A DNA stretch of 64,000 nt, from the NCBI GenBank assembly GCA_913775715.1, contig CAJYMC010000007.1:1550001-1614000 (forward strand). Reading direction: 5' to 3'. Both the position numbers and the translations under genes were made by a program. The notes below the pieces were generated by a model. That model did no database searches, had not been told where the DNA came from, and was given only the letters and a program-made list of their open reading frames with translations. This stretch comes from an uncultured Exiguobacterium sp. GTDB lineage: Bacteria; Bacillota; Bacilli; Exiguobacteriales; Exiguobacteriaceae. Positions 39,264 through 47,064 of this stretch are shown here, in pieces; the stretch's first letter is position 1, and each line of letters opens with the position of its first letter.

Positions 39264-40360
39264 ACCGGTACCTCACTCATGATCGCATCGACGATTCGCT
39301 CTGCTGCCTGTCCATCACCATACGGATTCGCAGCTTGCGCCATCGATTGATAGAAGGCTTCGTCCGTCAATAATTGATGGCTCATCGCATAGATGCGCTC
39401 TGGATTCGTACCGACCAGTTTCAAGGTTCCAGCCTCGACGCCTTCAGGTCGTTCCGTCGTCTCCCGTAAGACAAGAACGGGAACGCCGAGTGAAGGTGCT
39501 TCTTCTTGAATCCCACCTGAATCTGTCAGGATGAAGGAAGCACGCGCTGCCAGGTTATGGAAATCAAAGACATCGAGCGGATCAATCAACTGAATCCTCG
39601 GATGATGTTCCAAGCGAGCTGCTGCTTCTAGCACGACTGGATTCGGATGGACTGGATAAACGATTTCGATTTCCGGATGATCATTTGCCAACCGTTCAAT
39701 GGCATCAAAAATCGTCGCCAGTTGTAAATGATTCTCACGGCGATGTAACGTCAGCAAGACGAGTTTTCGTCCTGACTTCTCAAGTCGCGTCAGAACAGGA
39801 TGCGTGTAGCTAGTAGAAACGGTTGTTTTGAGTGCATCAATGACCGTATTGCCCGTTACAATGATTGGTGTCTGTTTATTCTCAGCACGTAAATTCATCG
39901 CCGCTTGTTCGGTTGGAGCAAAATGATAATCCGCCAACACCCCTGTCAATTGACGGTTCATCTCTTCCGGAAACGGCGCATACTTTTCATACGTCCGCAG
40001 TCCTGCTTCAACATGACCGACTGGAATCTGTTGATAGAACGCCGCTAAAGAAGCAGCGAGCGTCGTCGTCGTATCCCCATGGACAAGGACGAGATCCGGC
40101 TGTTCCTTTTCGAGAACTCGACGCATCGCATTGAGGATACGCGCTGTCATTTCCTCTAACGTTTGACGCGGACGCATCAAATCCAAGTCATGGTCCGGAG
40201 TGATCTGGAACAATTCAAGTACTTGATCAAGCATTTCTCGGTGTTGCGCCGTTACGACGACGATTGGTTCGACGTCTGAGCGGTTTTCAAGTGCTTTTAC
40301 GACGGGGGCCATCTTAATGGCCTCAGGTCGTGTTCCGAATACAAGCATGACACGTTTCAT
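39260..40360 (-). CDS. wecB: UDP-N-acetylglucosamine 2-epimerase
   Basis: Interconverts UDP-GlcNAc and UDP-ManNAc (also called MnaA). Typical features: FGTRPEAIKMAPVVKAL at the start, VVVTAQHREMLDQVLELF, LVHGDTTTTLAASLAAFY, HVEAGLRTYEKYAPFPEEMNR, TLHRRENH and LTDSGGIQEEAPSLGVPVLVLRETTERPE. 366 residues. It supplies UDP-ManNAc to WecC, encoded three genes upstream in the same unit. Confidence 0.96.
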   Translation of the reverse strand: MKRVMLVFGTRPEAIKMAPVVKALENRSDVEPIVVVTAQHREMLDQVLELFQITPDHDLDLMRPRQTLEEMTARILNAMRRVLEKEQPDLVLVHGDTTTTLAASLAAFYQQIPVGHVEAGLRTYEKYAPFPEEMNRQLTGVLADYHFAPTEQAAMNLRAENKQTPIIVTGNTVIDALKTTVSTSYTHPVLTRLEKSGRKLVLLTLHRRENHLQLATIFDAIERLANDHPEIEIVYPVHPNPVVLEAAARLEHHPRIQLIDPLDVFDFHNLAARASFILTDSGGIQEEAPSLGVPVLVLRETTERPEGVEAGTLKLVGTNPERIYAMSHQLLTDEAFYQSMAQAANPYGDGQAAERIVDAIMSEVPV

Positions 40361-40382
40361 CTACTTCATCCCCTATCTCATT

Positions 40383-41213
40383 TCATGACGATCGTTCGAT
40401 CGTCTCGCCTCTCATCTGTTGCTCAATGTCACCAATTCGACCGGTTCGTTTTTTCGAAACATAGTGAGTGGCTTGCTTTTTAGATAACTGTTTGTACCAA
40501 TATAAATATTTGTTGTATTCCGCGAGTGTTTCATTTGTTGGACCAAATAAGCGCACTTCGCCGTATTCCAGCCAAAGAATCTTCGTACAAAAGCTTTTGA
40601 CTTGATTCAAGGAATGGCTGACGAAAAAAATCGTTTTTCCTTGATCCCGGAATTCGCGCATCTTATCGAGACATTTCTCAGTGAATGTTTGATCGCCAAC
40701 GGATAAGGCCTCATCGATAATCAAGATATCTGGATTGATATTGATCGAGATGGCAAAACCAAGACGTGCCCGCATCCCACTCGAATAGGTTTTGACTGGC
40801 TGATCGATGAACTCTCCGATATCCGCGAACTCTAGAATTTCCGGTGTGATCTCCTCGATTTGCCGTTTAGTCAGTCCCATCATCAATCCTTTGAGTTCGA
40901 TGTTATCGCGACCTGTCAGTTGACTGTTCAATCCACTCGAGATGGCAATCAGTGCTGATTTTCCTCCTAACGTGACCCGTCCATATGTAGGCGGTGTGAC
41001 GTTAGCAAGTAAATGGGATAATGTTGATTTCCCACTGCCATTGATTCCTACAACTCCCACGATTTCTCCCTCTTCAACAGAGAAGGAGACGTTTTTGAGC
41101 GCATAAAAGGATTTTCCGCTCACTTTTCCAAATAGTACTTCCTTTAATTTATCGATTGGACGCTCATAGAGCATGTACCGTTTTGAAACGTTCTCAAACA
41201 CGACGTGACTCAT
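40383..41213 (-). CDS. tagH: Polysaccharide ABC exporter ATPase (TagH-like)
   Basis: ATP-binding subunit of a type-5 (teichoic acid/O-antigen) ABC exporter. VVGINGSGKSTLSHLLANVTPPTYG (Walker A), IAISSGLNSQLTGRDNIELKGLMMGL (the conserved aromatic-poor Wzt/TagH stretch), TYSSGMRARLGFAI (signature) and PDILIIDEALSVGD (Walker B), H-loop FVSHS. 276 residues, so it has only a short C-terminal tail, without the long extension of B. subtilis TagH or the carbohydrate-binding domain of some Wzt. Pairs with the permease gene 17 bp upstream. Confidence 0.92.
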   Translation of the reverse strand: MSHVVFENVSKRYMLYERPIDKLKEVLFGKVSGKSFYALKNVSFSVEEGEIVGVVGINGSGKSTLSHLLANVTPPTYGRVTLGGKSALIAISSGLNSQLTGRDNIELKGLMMGLTKRQIEEITPEILEFADIGEFIDQPVKTYSSGMRARLGFAISININPDILIIDEALSVGDQTFTEKCLDKMREFRDQGKTIFFVSHSLNQVKSFCTKILWLEYGEVRLFGPTNETLAEYNKYLYWYKQLSKKQATHYVSKKRTGRIGDIEQQMRGETIERSS

Positions 41214-41230
41214 CGTCTTTCCTCCTATAC

Positions 41231-42031
41231 CTATACATAATCAATGAAGTAGCGTCGGAAACGAATATGGACCGCTGCTCCGACGAGCAGGATACCAAGT
41301 GTCACACTCCAAAAATAAGCGCCATACCAGATGTGATCCATCAAGTAACCGGTTCCGATCAAGGCGGAGCGGTACCCCTCAATCAAATAGACGAGCGGAT
41401 TCAACATCAACAGCATCTTAAACAGTGAATGTTCTGGTGGAATCCACATGATCGGTGTTAAATACATCAGCATCCTTATCGCGGATGTCACCATGTTCTG
41501 GACGTCTCGTATCATCGTAGCAAGAGCAGACAATAACAACGAGACGGCATAGAGAAAGATGACGCCGGCTGGAACGATATAAAATAGCTCGAGTGTATGC
41601 CACCCTGGGAAGTAACCAAACGCACTCCCTAAAATGATCGTCAAGGCAATCATCGCAAGGTGTCGATAAAATTGCGCCAAAATGACATATGCCGGAATCG
41701 TACTTAACGGAAAATGCATTTTGGAGACGAGCGCGACACGACCGTAAATCGACCTTGATCCACTTGGAATCGTACTTCCGATGAAAAACCATGCGATCAG
41801 GCCACTAACGAGCCAAAAGACGAACGGAATTCCGTCAACAGGATGTCCACCACGGATACCAAAGCCAAAGACGACCCAGTACACCCCAATCTGAAGGAGT
41901 GGCGTCATGATCTCCCAGAACCAACCTAGATACTGCATGCTATACTGACTTTTTGTTTCATAGAGTGACAGCCGAAAGATCAGATACAGATGATCTTTCA
42001 GCTCCCCTCCGATCGTTCGCAACGCATTCAT
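41231..42031 (-). CDS. tagG: Polysaccharide ABC exporter permease (TagG-like)
   Basis: Six-helix ABC-2 permease. The start (LIFRLSLYETKSQYSMQYLGWFWEIMTPLLQIGVYWVVFG) is typical of TagG/Wzm, and MIRDVQNMVTSAIRMLMYLTPIMW and LNPLVYLIEGYRSALIG close the family pattern. 266 residues. Overlaps the wecC stop by 4 bp and is followed by its ATPase. Would carry the finished lipid-linked chain across the membrane, so no Wzx/Wzy is needed. Confidence 0.92.
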   Translation of the reverse strand: MNALRTIGGELKDHLYLIFRLSLYETKSQYSMQYLGWFWEIMTPLLQIGVYWVVFGFGIRGGHPVDGIPFVFWLVSGLIAWFFIGSTIPSGSRSIYGRVALVSKMHFPLSTIPAYVILAQFYRHLAMIALTIILGSAFGYFPGWHTLELFYIVPAGVIFLYAVSLLLSALATMIRDVQNMVTSAIRMLMYLTPIMWIPPEHSLFKMLLMLNPLVYLIEGYRSALIGTGYLMDHIWYGAYFWSVTLGILLVGAAVHIRFRRYFIDYV

Positions 42032-43320
42032 ATTGCTTTCGCATCCACTTCCGTCACGCGGTGCGTATGCAAGTTACCGAAGTTGAGGACCTTGACCGCA
42101 TCGAGTTCACGGACAATTCCTTTTGTATCGAAAAGTAACGGTGTCCGCATATAGTTTGCGAGACGACGTGAATCGAATTGTTTGAATTCATCGTGGTCGA
42201 CTAAGACGAGTGCTAAATCAGCGCCTTGGATTGCTTCCAGCTCATCGACGAGTTCGAATCGTGTCGAGATCGAACGTTCGACGTGTGGATCACAGACAGC
42301 GACATCGAGCCCACGATCGAGCAATTGTTCAATGACTTCGACAGCTGGACTCTCGCGCATGTCGTCAACATTTCCTTTATACGTCACACCGAAGACGGCG
42401 ATTTTCGGACGAACACGTGAACCGACGAGACGAGCCGCTTGTTCAGCGACGAATTGTGGCATCTGGACATTCGTTTGTCGTGCCGTATGAATGATGCGTG
42501 CAAGCGATGGGGCTTTTGCGACAATGAAGTACGGATCGACTGCGAGACAGTGACCACCCACTCCCGGTCCCGGATGATGCAAGTTCACTCGTGGATGCAT
42601 ATTTGCCATCTCGATGACGTCTAAGACGTTGATCTCAAGCTGATGACATACTTGCGTCAATTCATTCGCGAGAGCAATGTTGACATCACGGAACGTATTC
42701 TCCATCAATTTCGACATTTCAGCTGTCTTCGCGTCCGTCCGAACGATTTCCCCTTGAACGAATGTTTCGTAGACGGCTGCTCCCGCCTCTGCACATGCTG
42801 GCGTCAATCCTCCGACGATCCGGTTGTTATGAACAAGCTCGTGTAAGATTTGCCCTGGTAACACACGCTCTGGGCAATGAACGACATAAACGTCTTCACC
42901 AATCGTAAAGCCGGCTTCTTCAATCAGTGGACGAACATGGTCATCCATCGTGCGTGGCGCGATCGTTGATTCGACGATGACGACGTTTCCTTTTTCAAGG
43001 AACGGCAACATGTTGTTGACCGCTGAAATAACATATTTTAAATCACATGATTTATACGTATCATTCAAGTTCGGTGTCGGGACGGCGATTAAAAACACAT
43101 CGGCTCGTTCTGGCGTAAGTGTCGCTCGGAATTTTCCGTTGGCGACGACCCGTTTGATGACATCCTCGAGTCCTGGTTCTTCAATATGAATCGTTCCCGT
43201 GTTCAGAAGGTTGACGATTTGTGGATCGATGTCGACACCCACGACCTCCGTGCCGTGATCCGCGAACATCGCAGAAGAAGGTAATCCAATATATCCTAGT
43301 CCGATTGTACAAAGTTTCAT
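42028..43320 (-). CDS. wecC: UDP-N-acetyl-D-mannosamine dehydrogenase
   Basis: NAD-dependent oxidation of UDP-ManNAc to UDP-ManNAcA. N-terminal Rossmann motif GLGYIGLPSSAMFADHGTEVVGVDID, then FLIAVPTPN, VVIVESTIAPRT, CPERVLPGQILHELVHNNRIVGG, EMSKLMENTFRDVNIALANEL, the catalytic Cys in GPGVGGHCLAVDPYF, and KIAVFGVTYKGNVDDMRESPAVE. 430 residues. The VGGHCLAVDPYF wording fits WecC rather than UDP-glucose dehydrogenase. First gene of the second transcription unit, with a 278-bp leader region. Confidence 0.94.
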   Translation of the reverse strand: MKLCTIGLGYIGLPSSAMFADHGTEVVGVDIDPQIVNLLNTGTIHIEEPGLEDVIKRVVANGKFRATLTPERADVFLIAVPTPNLNDTYKSCDLKYVISAVNNMLPFLEKGNVVIVESTIAPRTMDDHVRPLIEEAGFTIGEDVYVVHCPERVLPGQILHELVHNNRIVGGLTPACAEAGAAVYETFVQGEIVRTDAKTAEMSKLMENTFRDVNIALANELTQVCHQLEINVLDVIEMANMHPRVNLHHPGPGVGGHCLAVDPYFIVAKAPSLARIIHTARQTNVQMPQFVAEQAARLVGSRVRPKIAVFGVTYKGNVDDMRESPAVEVIEQLLDRGLDVAVCDPHVERSISTRFELVDELEAIQGADLALVLVDHDEFKQFDSRRLANYMRTPLLFDTKGIVRELDAVKVLNFGNLHTHRVTEVDAKAI

Positions 43321-43458
43321 TTTGTCATTCCTCCATCGAGTTAGTCATACTAGCCAACAAACGGTCTGTGGCTTGGCTGTAACTAGACCATAACGACATT
43401 TCCTTTGCTTTCCAATGCTTCTAACCATCTCTTAAACCATTCTTCACAGACCTTACAT

Positions 43459-43499
43459 TTGAAGCGTTTTCTATTGTTTTTGTAAATCTTATAAAGCTT
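43459..43499 (-). promoter_or_regulatory. Shared upstream element, copy 2 (before wecC)
   Basis: Minus strand: AAGCTT, TATAAGA, then TTTACAAAAAC, then CTTCAA, in 41 bp. The same order with the exact 11-mer TTTACAAAAAC occurs at 49747-49788 before the other operon of the locus. About 140 bp before wecC. No convincing -35/-10 could be fixed; the 43321-43598 gap holds no supported ORF. Confidence 0.5.
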
Positions 43500-43533
43500 T
43501 CACGAAAACTTCGGTGCCATTTGTACCAAACAA

Positions 43534-43587
43534 AACGACCCGTCAAGAATCCACCTGCATTCCACGTGGATTTCCTTTCGAGTCGTT
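43534..43587 (-). terminator. Possible terminator after the first glycosyltransferase unit
   Basis: Outer arms AACGAC / GTCGTT and inner arms AATCCAC / GTGGATT with a large internal loop, 12 bases past the stop codon of the gene at 43599. T-rich minus-strand sequence follows. Weaker than the other terminators. Confidence 0.45.
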
Positions 43588-43598
43588 GACTGTTTTTC

Positions 43599-44852
43599 TT
43601 ATTTTGTCCCAGATTCCATGAAAACCGAGTCATATACGGCTAACAATCGTCCTTTTTCTTGCTCCCAGTTGTATTGTCTCCTTGCTACGCTTGCTCGCTC
43701 CTGCATCGCCTGTCGCAAGCTCTCATCCTTTACTAAACGGTTGACCGCCTCAGCGATACTGTGCGGCGATTCGACATCGACGATTAATCCGATTCCTTCC
43801 GAATCGACGACACGACGAATTTCTGGTAAGTCTGCCGCGATAACAGGAATCAATGCCGCCATGTATTCGAATAGTTTATTCGAAGAAGCGGAATAATGAT
43901 TGAAACAGACGTTTTGGAGGACTTGAAAGCCGACGGTCGCCGCTGCAGTGTAGCTTGGTAGTTCAGCAAGCGGAACCTTCTCAACGAAGCGGATTCGAGA
44001 CTTTTCTGATGATTGCGCAGCCATTTGCATCAGCTTTCCTTTTAACTTTCCATCCCCAACGAAAATCAATGTTCCTCGATTGATGAACGGCATCGCTTCA
44101 ATGAGCCGCTCCAGTCCACGACCTTCTTGGATCCCGCCTTGATACAACAAAATCGGCTCGTCTGATGCAAGTGCTAATTCTTCTCGTAACGGTCGCGGTT
44201 GCGGAACAACCGGTTCGTAAAACGGATAATTGTGCAAGACGGACGGTCGTGTTCCGTATAACTTTTGATGGTAATCCGCACGCGTGTCATTTTCAACGAT
44301 TGTCTGATCGACGAAATGAAGCAACCAGCGCTCTAGTTTCCCCTGCATGCTACCATAGCCTGTCCGATCGGTCTGGACTTCATGTGAGTCATAGACGATT
44401 TTCGTACCACGCGCCGCCCCAATCGCTTGTGGTAACGTATTGACATCGTTCGCATGCATGACGTCGTACTCATGCTTCCGGGCAGCACGTGTCATACGAA
44501 GAATCCCAAAACTGTTGTAGAGGGCGTAACGGATGAATCGACTTCGCATCAGTAAAAAGAACACGAGCATCACGGGAACGAGCCATGGCGCAAGAAGCGC
44601 ACCCATCAATCCAATAGCAAGAGTCCGCTTTTTTCGTTTGCGAAAGAACGGGAGCCACCTTGCAAAAGGTGGCGTCCGGTCGATTCGAATGACGCGAAAA
44701 CCAGGCATCGGATATTCGACTTCTGGAAGTGTGCCGTCATTTAAGCAGTATAGGTCCACACGGTGTCCTGCTTCGACGAGTGCCGTACATTCACGTAAGA
44801 CACGGGCGTCATTCGTAAAAGGATTCCAAACAAACATTCCAATGCGCTTCAT
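43599..44852 (-). CDS. GT4-family glycosyltransferase with internal membrane segment
   Basis: GT-B fold enzyme. Begins RIGMFVWNPFTNDARVLRECTALVEAGHRVDLYC, and the C-terminal half has PILLYQGGIQEGRGLERLIEAM, IRFVEKVPLAELPSYTAAATVGF and SSNKLFEYMAALIPVIAADLPEIRRVV (EX7E-like acceptor/donor region). Between the N-terminal strands lies a clear hydrophobic stretch (about residues 78-102, LAIGLMGALLAPWLVPVMLVFFLLM) flanked by basic residues, probably a membrane dip. 417 residues. Overlaps the previous gene by 4 bp. Sugar specificity unknown. Confidence 0.88.
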   Translation of the reverse strand: MKRIGMFVWNPFTNDARVLRECTALVEAGHRVDLYCLNDGTLPEVEYPMPGFRVIRIDRTPPFARWLPFFRKRKKRTLAIGLMGALLAPWLVPVMLVFFLLMRSRFIRYALYNSFGILRMTRAARKHEYDVMHANDVNTLPQAIGAARGTKIVYDSHEVQTDRTGYGSMQGKLERWLLHFVDQTIVENDTRADYHQKLYGTRPSVLHNYPFYEPVVPQPRPLREELALASDEPILLYQGGIQEGRGLERLIEAMPFINRGTLIFVGDGKLKGKLMQMAAQSSEKSRIRFVEKVPLAELPSYTAAATVGFQVLQNVCFNHYSASSNKLFEYMAALIPVIAADLPEIRRVVDSEGIGLIVDVESPHSIAEAVNRLVKDESLRQAMQERASVARRQYNWEQEKGRLLAVYDSVFMESGTK

Positions 44853-46063
44853 TCTGCGACCGCCTTTCGTGACTGCGTTTGTTCGATGGCTTCAAACAAG
44901 CGCTGTTCATTTTGTTCCCAATCAAAATGGCGTTGGACGTAATCCACACCCGCCCGTCCCATCGCTGCACGTTTCTCTGGATTTCGCGATAACTCGAGAA
45001 TATGATCAACGATCTCTTCTTTTTTCCGCTCGATCGAGACATACCCAGCTCCTGCCTCTTCGATGACATGCGCCGCGTGTCCAGATACCGCACCGACGAT
45101 GGCACATCCCATCGCCATGTAGTCGATGATTTTGCCTGGTGTCACTGTATCGAATGCTGTACTTTCAACAAGTGTCGCAAAGGCAATATCACTTTTTGCG
45201 AGTTGTTTCAACGCATCCCAGCGTGGCATCGCATCAAGAAACTCGATGTTCGTCAATCCGCGTTCCTTAACGAGTCGTTCGAACGTTTGCTTATGGTAAC
45301 CGTAACCAACGACTTGAAAACAGATATCCTGCTCTTGTTGAAGTTCCTGTGCAACATCAAGCAACAAAAACACATCTTGTGCAAGTCCAATATTTCCGGT
45401 GTACACAACGCGAACTTGTTCTGATACTTTTCGACGTTTGATCAACCACTCGTTTTCCTCGATGGAGTTCGGGATGTAATGAATTTTTTCCGGTGCAATG
45501 CCTCGTCCCTCGATATACGATCGAAAACCCTCACTATTGATGACCAATTGATCTGCCTGGCGATACATCCATTTCTCAAGCCAGTAGAGCGGAGTGAGTA
45601 ACAAACGTGATTTCGTGATGCCGACACCAATCAACGATTCCGGCCATAAGTCACGTACATCAAGAATCAAGGGAGCCTTCTTGACGTGTTTTGCGACGAC
45701 CCCGACGAGTCCCATGAAGATAGATGGCGTCGTCGCATAGATGTAGGCATAGGATTTCGGATCATTCCGCACTTCTTTTATCGCAAGCACGAATTGTTCC
45801 ACGAACAAGCGAAGACGTCGCCATAAATTATTCGTTGCCCGGACATCACGCGGCTGAATACGGGTCACATGTGCCGTATCGAGGCTCGGTTCATCCCAGA
45901 ACATCGAGTCCGTATAGAGTTCTGCCGTCGGATAGAGCGGTTCTGACGTCAGCACATGGACGTCATTTCCCGCTTGTTCCATCCGTTTGAAAATATTCTT
46001 CATTCGGTTTGCCGCACTACCGATTTCTGGATAGAAATTTTGACAAATCATCAAGACGTTCAT
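44849..46063 (-). CDS. GT4-family glycosyltransferase (WbuB-like)
   Basis: Starts NVLMICQNFYPEIGSAANRMKNIFKRMEQAGNDVHVLTSEPLYPT, the usual WbuB-type opening, and has LILDVRDLWPESLIGVGI, VYTGNIGLAQDVFLLLDVA and TPGKIIDYMAMGCAIVGAVSGHAAHVIEEAGAG. The start at 46063 (404 aa) is chosen because GGAG lies 6 bases ahead and it overlaps the methyltransferase stop by 4 bp (ATGA); the open frame to 46165 would run deep into that gene. Likely uses a UDP-HexNAc donor, as family members often do; not proven. Confidence 0.9.
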   Translation of the reverse strand: MNVLMICQNFYPEIGSAANRMKNIFKRMEQAGNDVHVLTSEPLYPTAELYTDSMFWDEPSLDTAHVTRIQPRDVRATNNLWRRLRLFVEQFVLAIKEVRNDPKSYAYIYATTPSIFMGLVGVVAKHVKKAPLILDVRDLWPESLIGVGITKSRLLLTPLYWLEKWMYRQADQLVINSEGFRSYIEGRGIAPEKIHYIPNSIEENEWLIKRRKVSEQVRVVYTGNIGLAQDVFLLLDVAQELQQEQDICFQVVGYGYHKQTFERLVKERGLTNIEFLDAMPRWDALKQLAKSDIAFATLVESTAFDTVTPGKIIDYMAMGCAIVGAVSGHAAHVIEEAGAGYVSIERKKEEIVDHILELSRNPEKRAAMGRAGVDYVQRHFDWEQNEQRLFEAIEQTQSRKAVAE

Positions 46064-47064
46064 CGACGACTCCGGCGTTGTTTGAGTTGACGTCGGAACT
46101 TCCAGTAGCGGACGACGACTTTTCCGAGTTTTGAGCGCGCGAGTGAGCGGTACTTTGATTTCCATGACGCATTCGCCTCCAGCAATTCTAGATTTGACAT
46201 CAGTGATCCTTCAAATCGGTCAAGCAATACGGCATATTGTTCTTCGAGCATCTTGTATTGTTCATGCTGTTCCTGCAGTTGCTGTTCATGACGTAGCGAT
46301 TCTGCTCGAATATGTTCCAATTCTTCCGTTTGTTCTCCTAACCGTTGAACTTTCCGTTCTAGATTCTGTTGTTTACGCTTTAAATCAATGATCGTCGCAA
46401 GATGCAATCGTTCCACCTCTTCAAAGGCATCCTCGAGCCATTCGACTTCCGCTGGTAAAATCGATCGACTGTCTTGTGGTTCTGGATAGACTTGGATCGT
46501 GACTCCGAGCCACTTATCAATCCGCTCGACCGTCTCGATTTTACCAAAAGGTGTCAACTGCTCAAGCAATTGATTTAAATAGTATGTCCGTTTATGATCC
46601 GCATAATCGTTTACTCCGAATGGGACTGTGATGACGAGTCGTCCTTCTGGTGCGATGAACGAGACGGCTCGGGCGATAAAGCGCTCGGGCTCTCCGATAT
46701 GTTCCAGTACTTCCGTCATCAAGACTGTATCGAATTGAATGTCAGGTGTGTACGTCATGACATTTGCTTCATGTAATTCTACTTTTTCTTTTACGGATGC
46801 TGGTTCTTCAAGTAAGGCTTGTTTGGCCTCGATGATCGCTTCCGGTAGTACATCGATTCCGACGACATGTTTCCCTTCCCGTCCAAGTAAAATCGGAACG
46901 ACTCCACCCGAACACCCGATATCTAAAATGTGCTCCCCTTTTGCTTGTCGAACGATCCAGTGAACACGCGCGCGGACTTTTTTACCGAATCCACCACCTA
47001 ACTGATCGTAGTAGGCAGCTCGGATTTGATCTTTGGGGCGTGCTGTTTTCATCGATGCCGTCAT
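46060..47064 (-). CDS. SAM methyltransferase with C-terminal coiled coil
   Basis: Class I methyltransferase (residues about 30-190): HILDIGCSGGVVPILLGREG (motif I), VVGIDVLPEAI, FDTVLMTEVLEHIGEPERFI and PEGRLVITVPFG. Then about 95 residues (205-300) form a strong predicted coiled coil (LKRKQQNLERKVQRLGEQ and following), ending in a very basic tail (RYWKFRRQLKQRRSRR). The start has GAGGAGG 7 bases ahead and overlaps the previous stop by 4 bp. The combination of methyltransferase and coiled coil beside an ABC exporter recalls WbdD-type chain terminators, but there is no kinase domain. Substrate unknown. Confidence 0.88.
   Translation of the reverse strand: MTASMKTARPKDQIRAAYYDQLGGGFGKKVRARVHWIVRQAKGEHILDIGCSGGVVPILLGREGKHVVGIDVLPEAIIEAKQALLEEPASVKEKVELHEANVMTYTPDIQFDTVLMTEVLEHIGEPERFIARAVSFIAPEGRLVITVPFGVNDYADHKRTYYLNQLLEQLTPFGKIETVERIDKWLGVTIQVYPEPQDSRSILPAEVEWLEDAFEEVERLHLATIIDLKRKQQNLERKVQRLGEQTEELEHIRAESLRHEQQLQEQHEQYKMLEEQYAVLLDRFEGSLMSNLELLEANASWKSKYRSLARSKLGKVVVRYWKFRRQLKQRRSRR

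Noticed and set aside
43421-43633. 70-codon minus-strand frame before wecC
   Set aside because: No ribosome-binding site, overlaps the end of a glycosyltransferase gene and the hairpin; composition looks like noncoding sequence.
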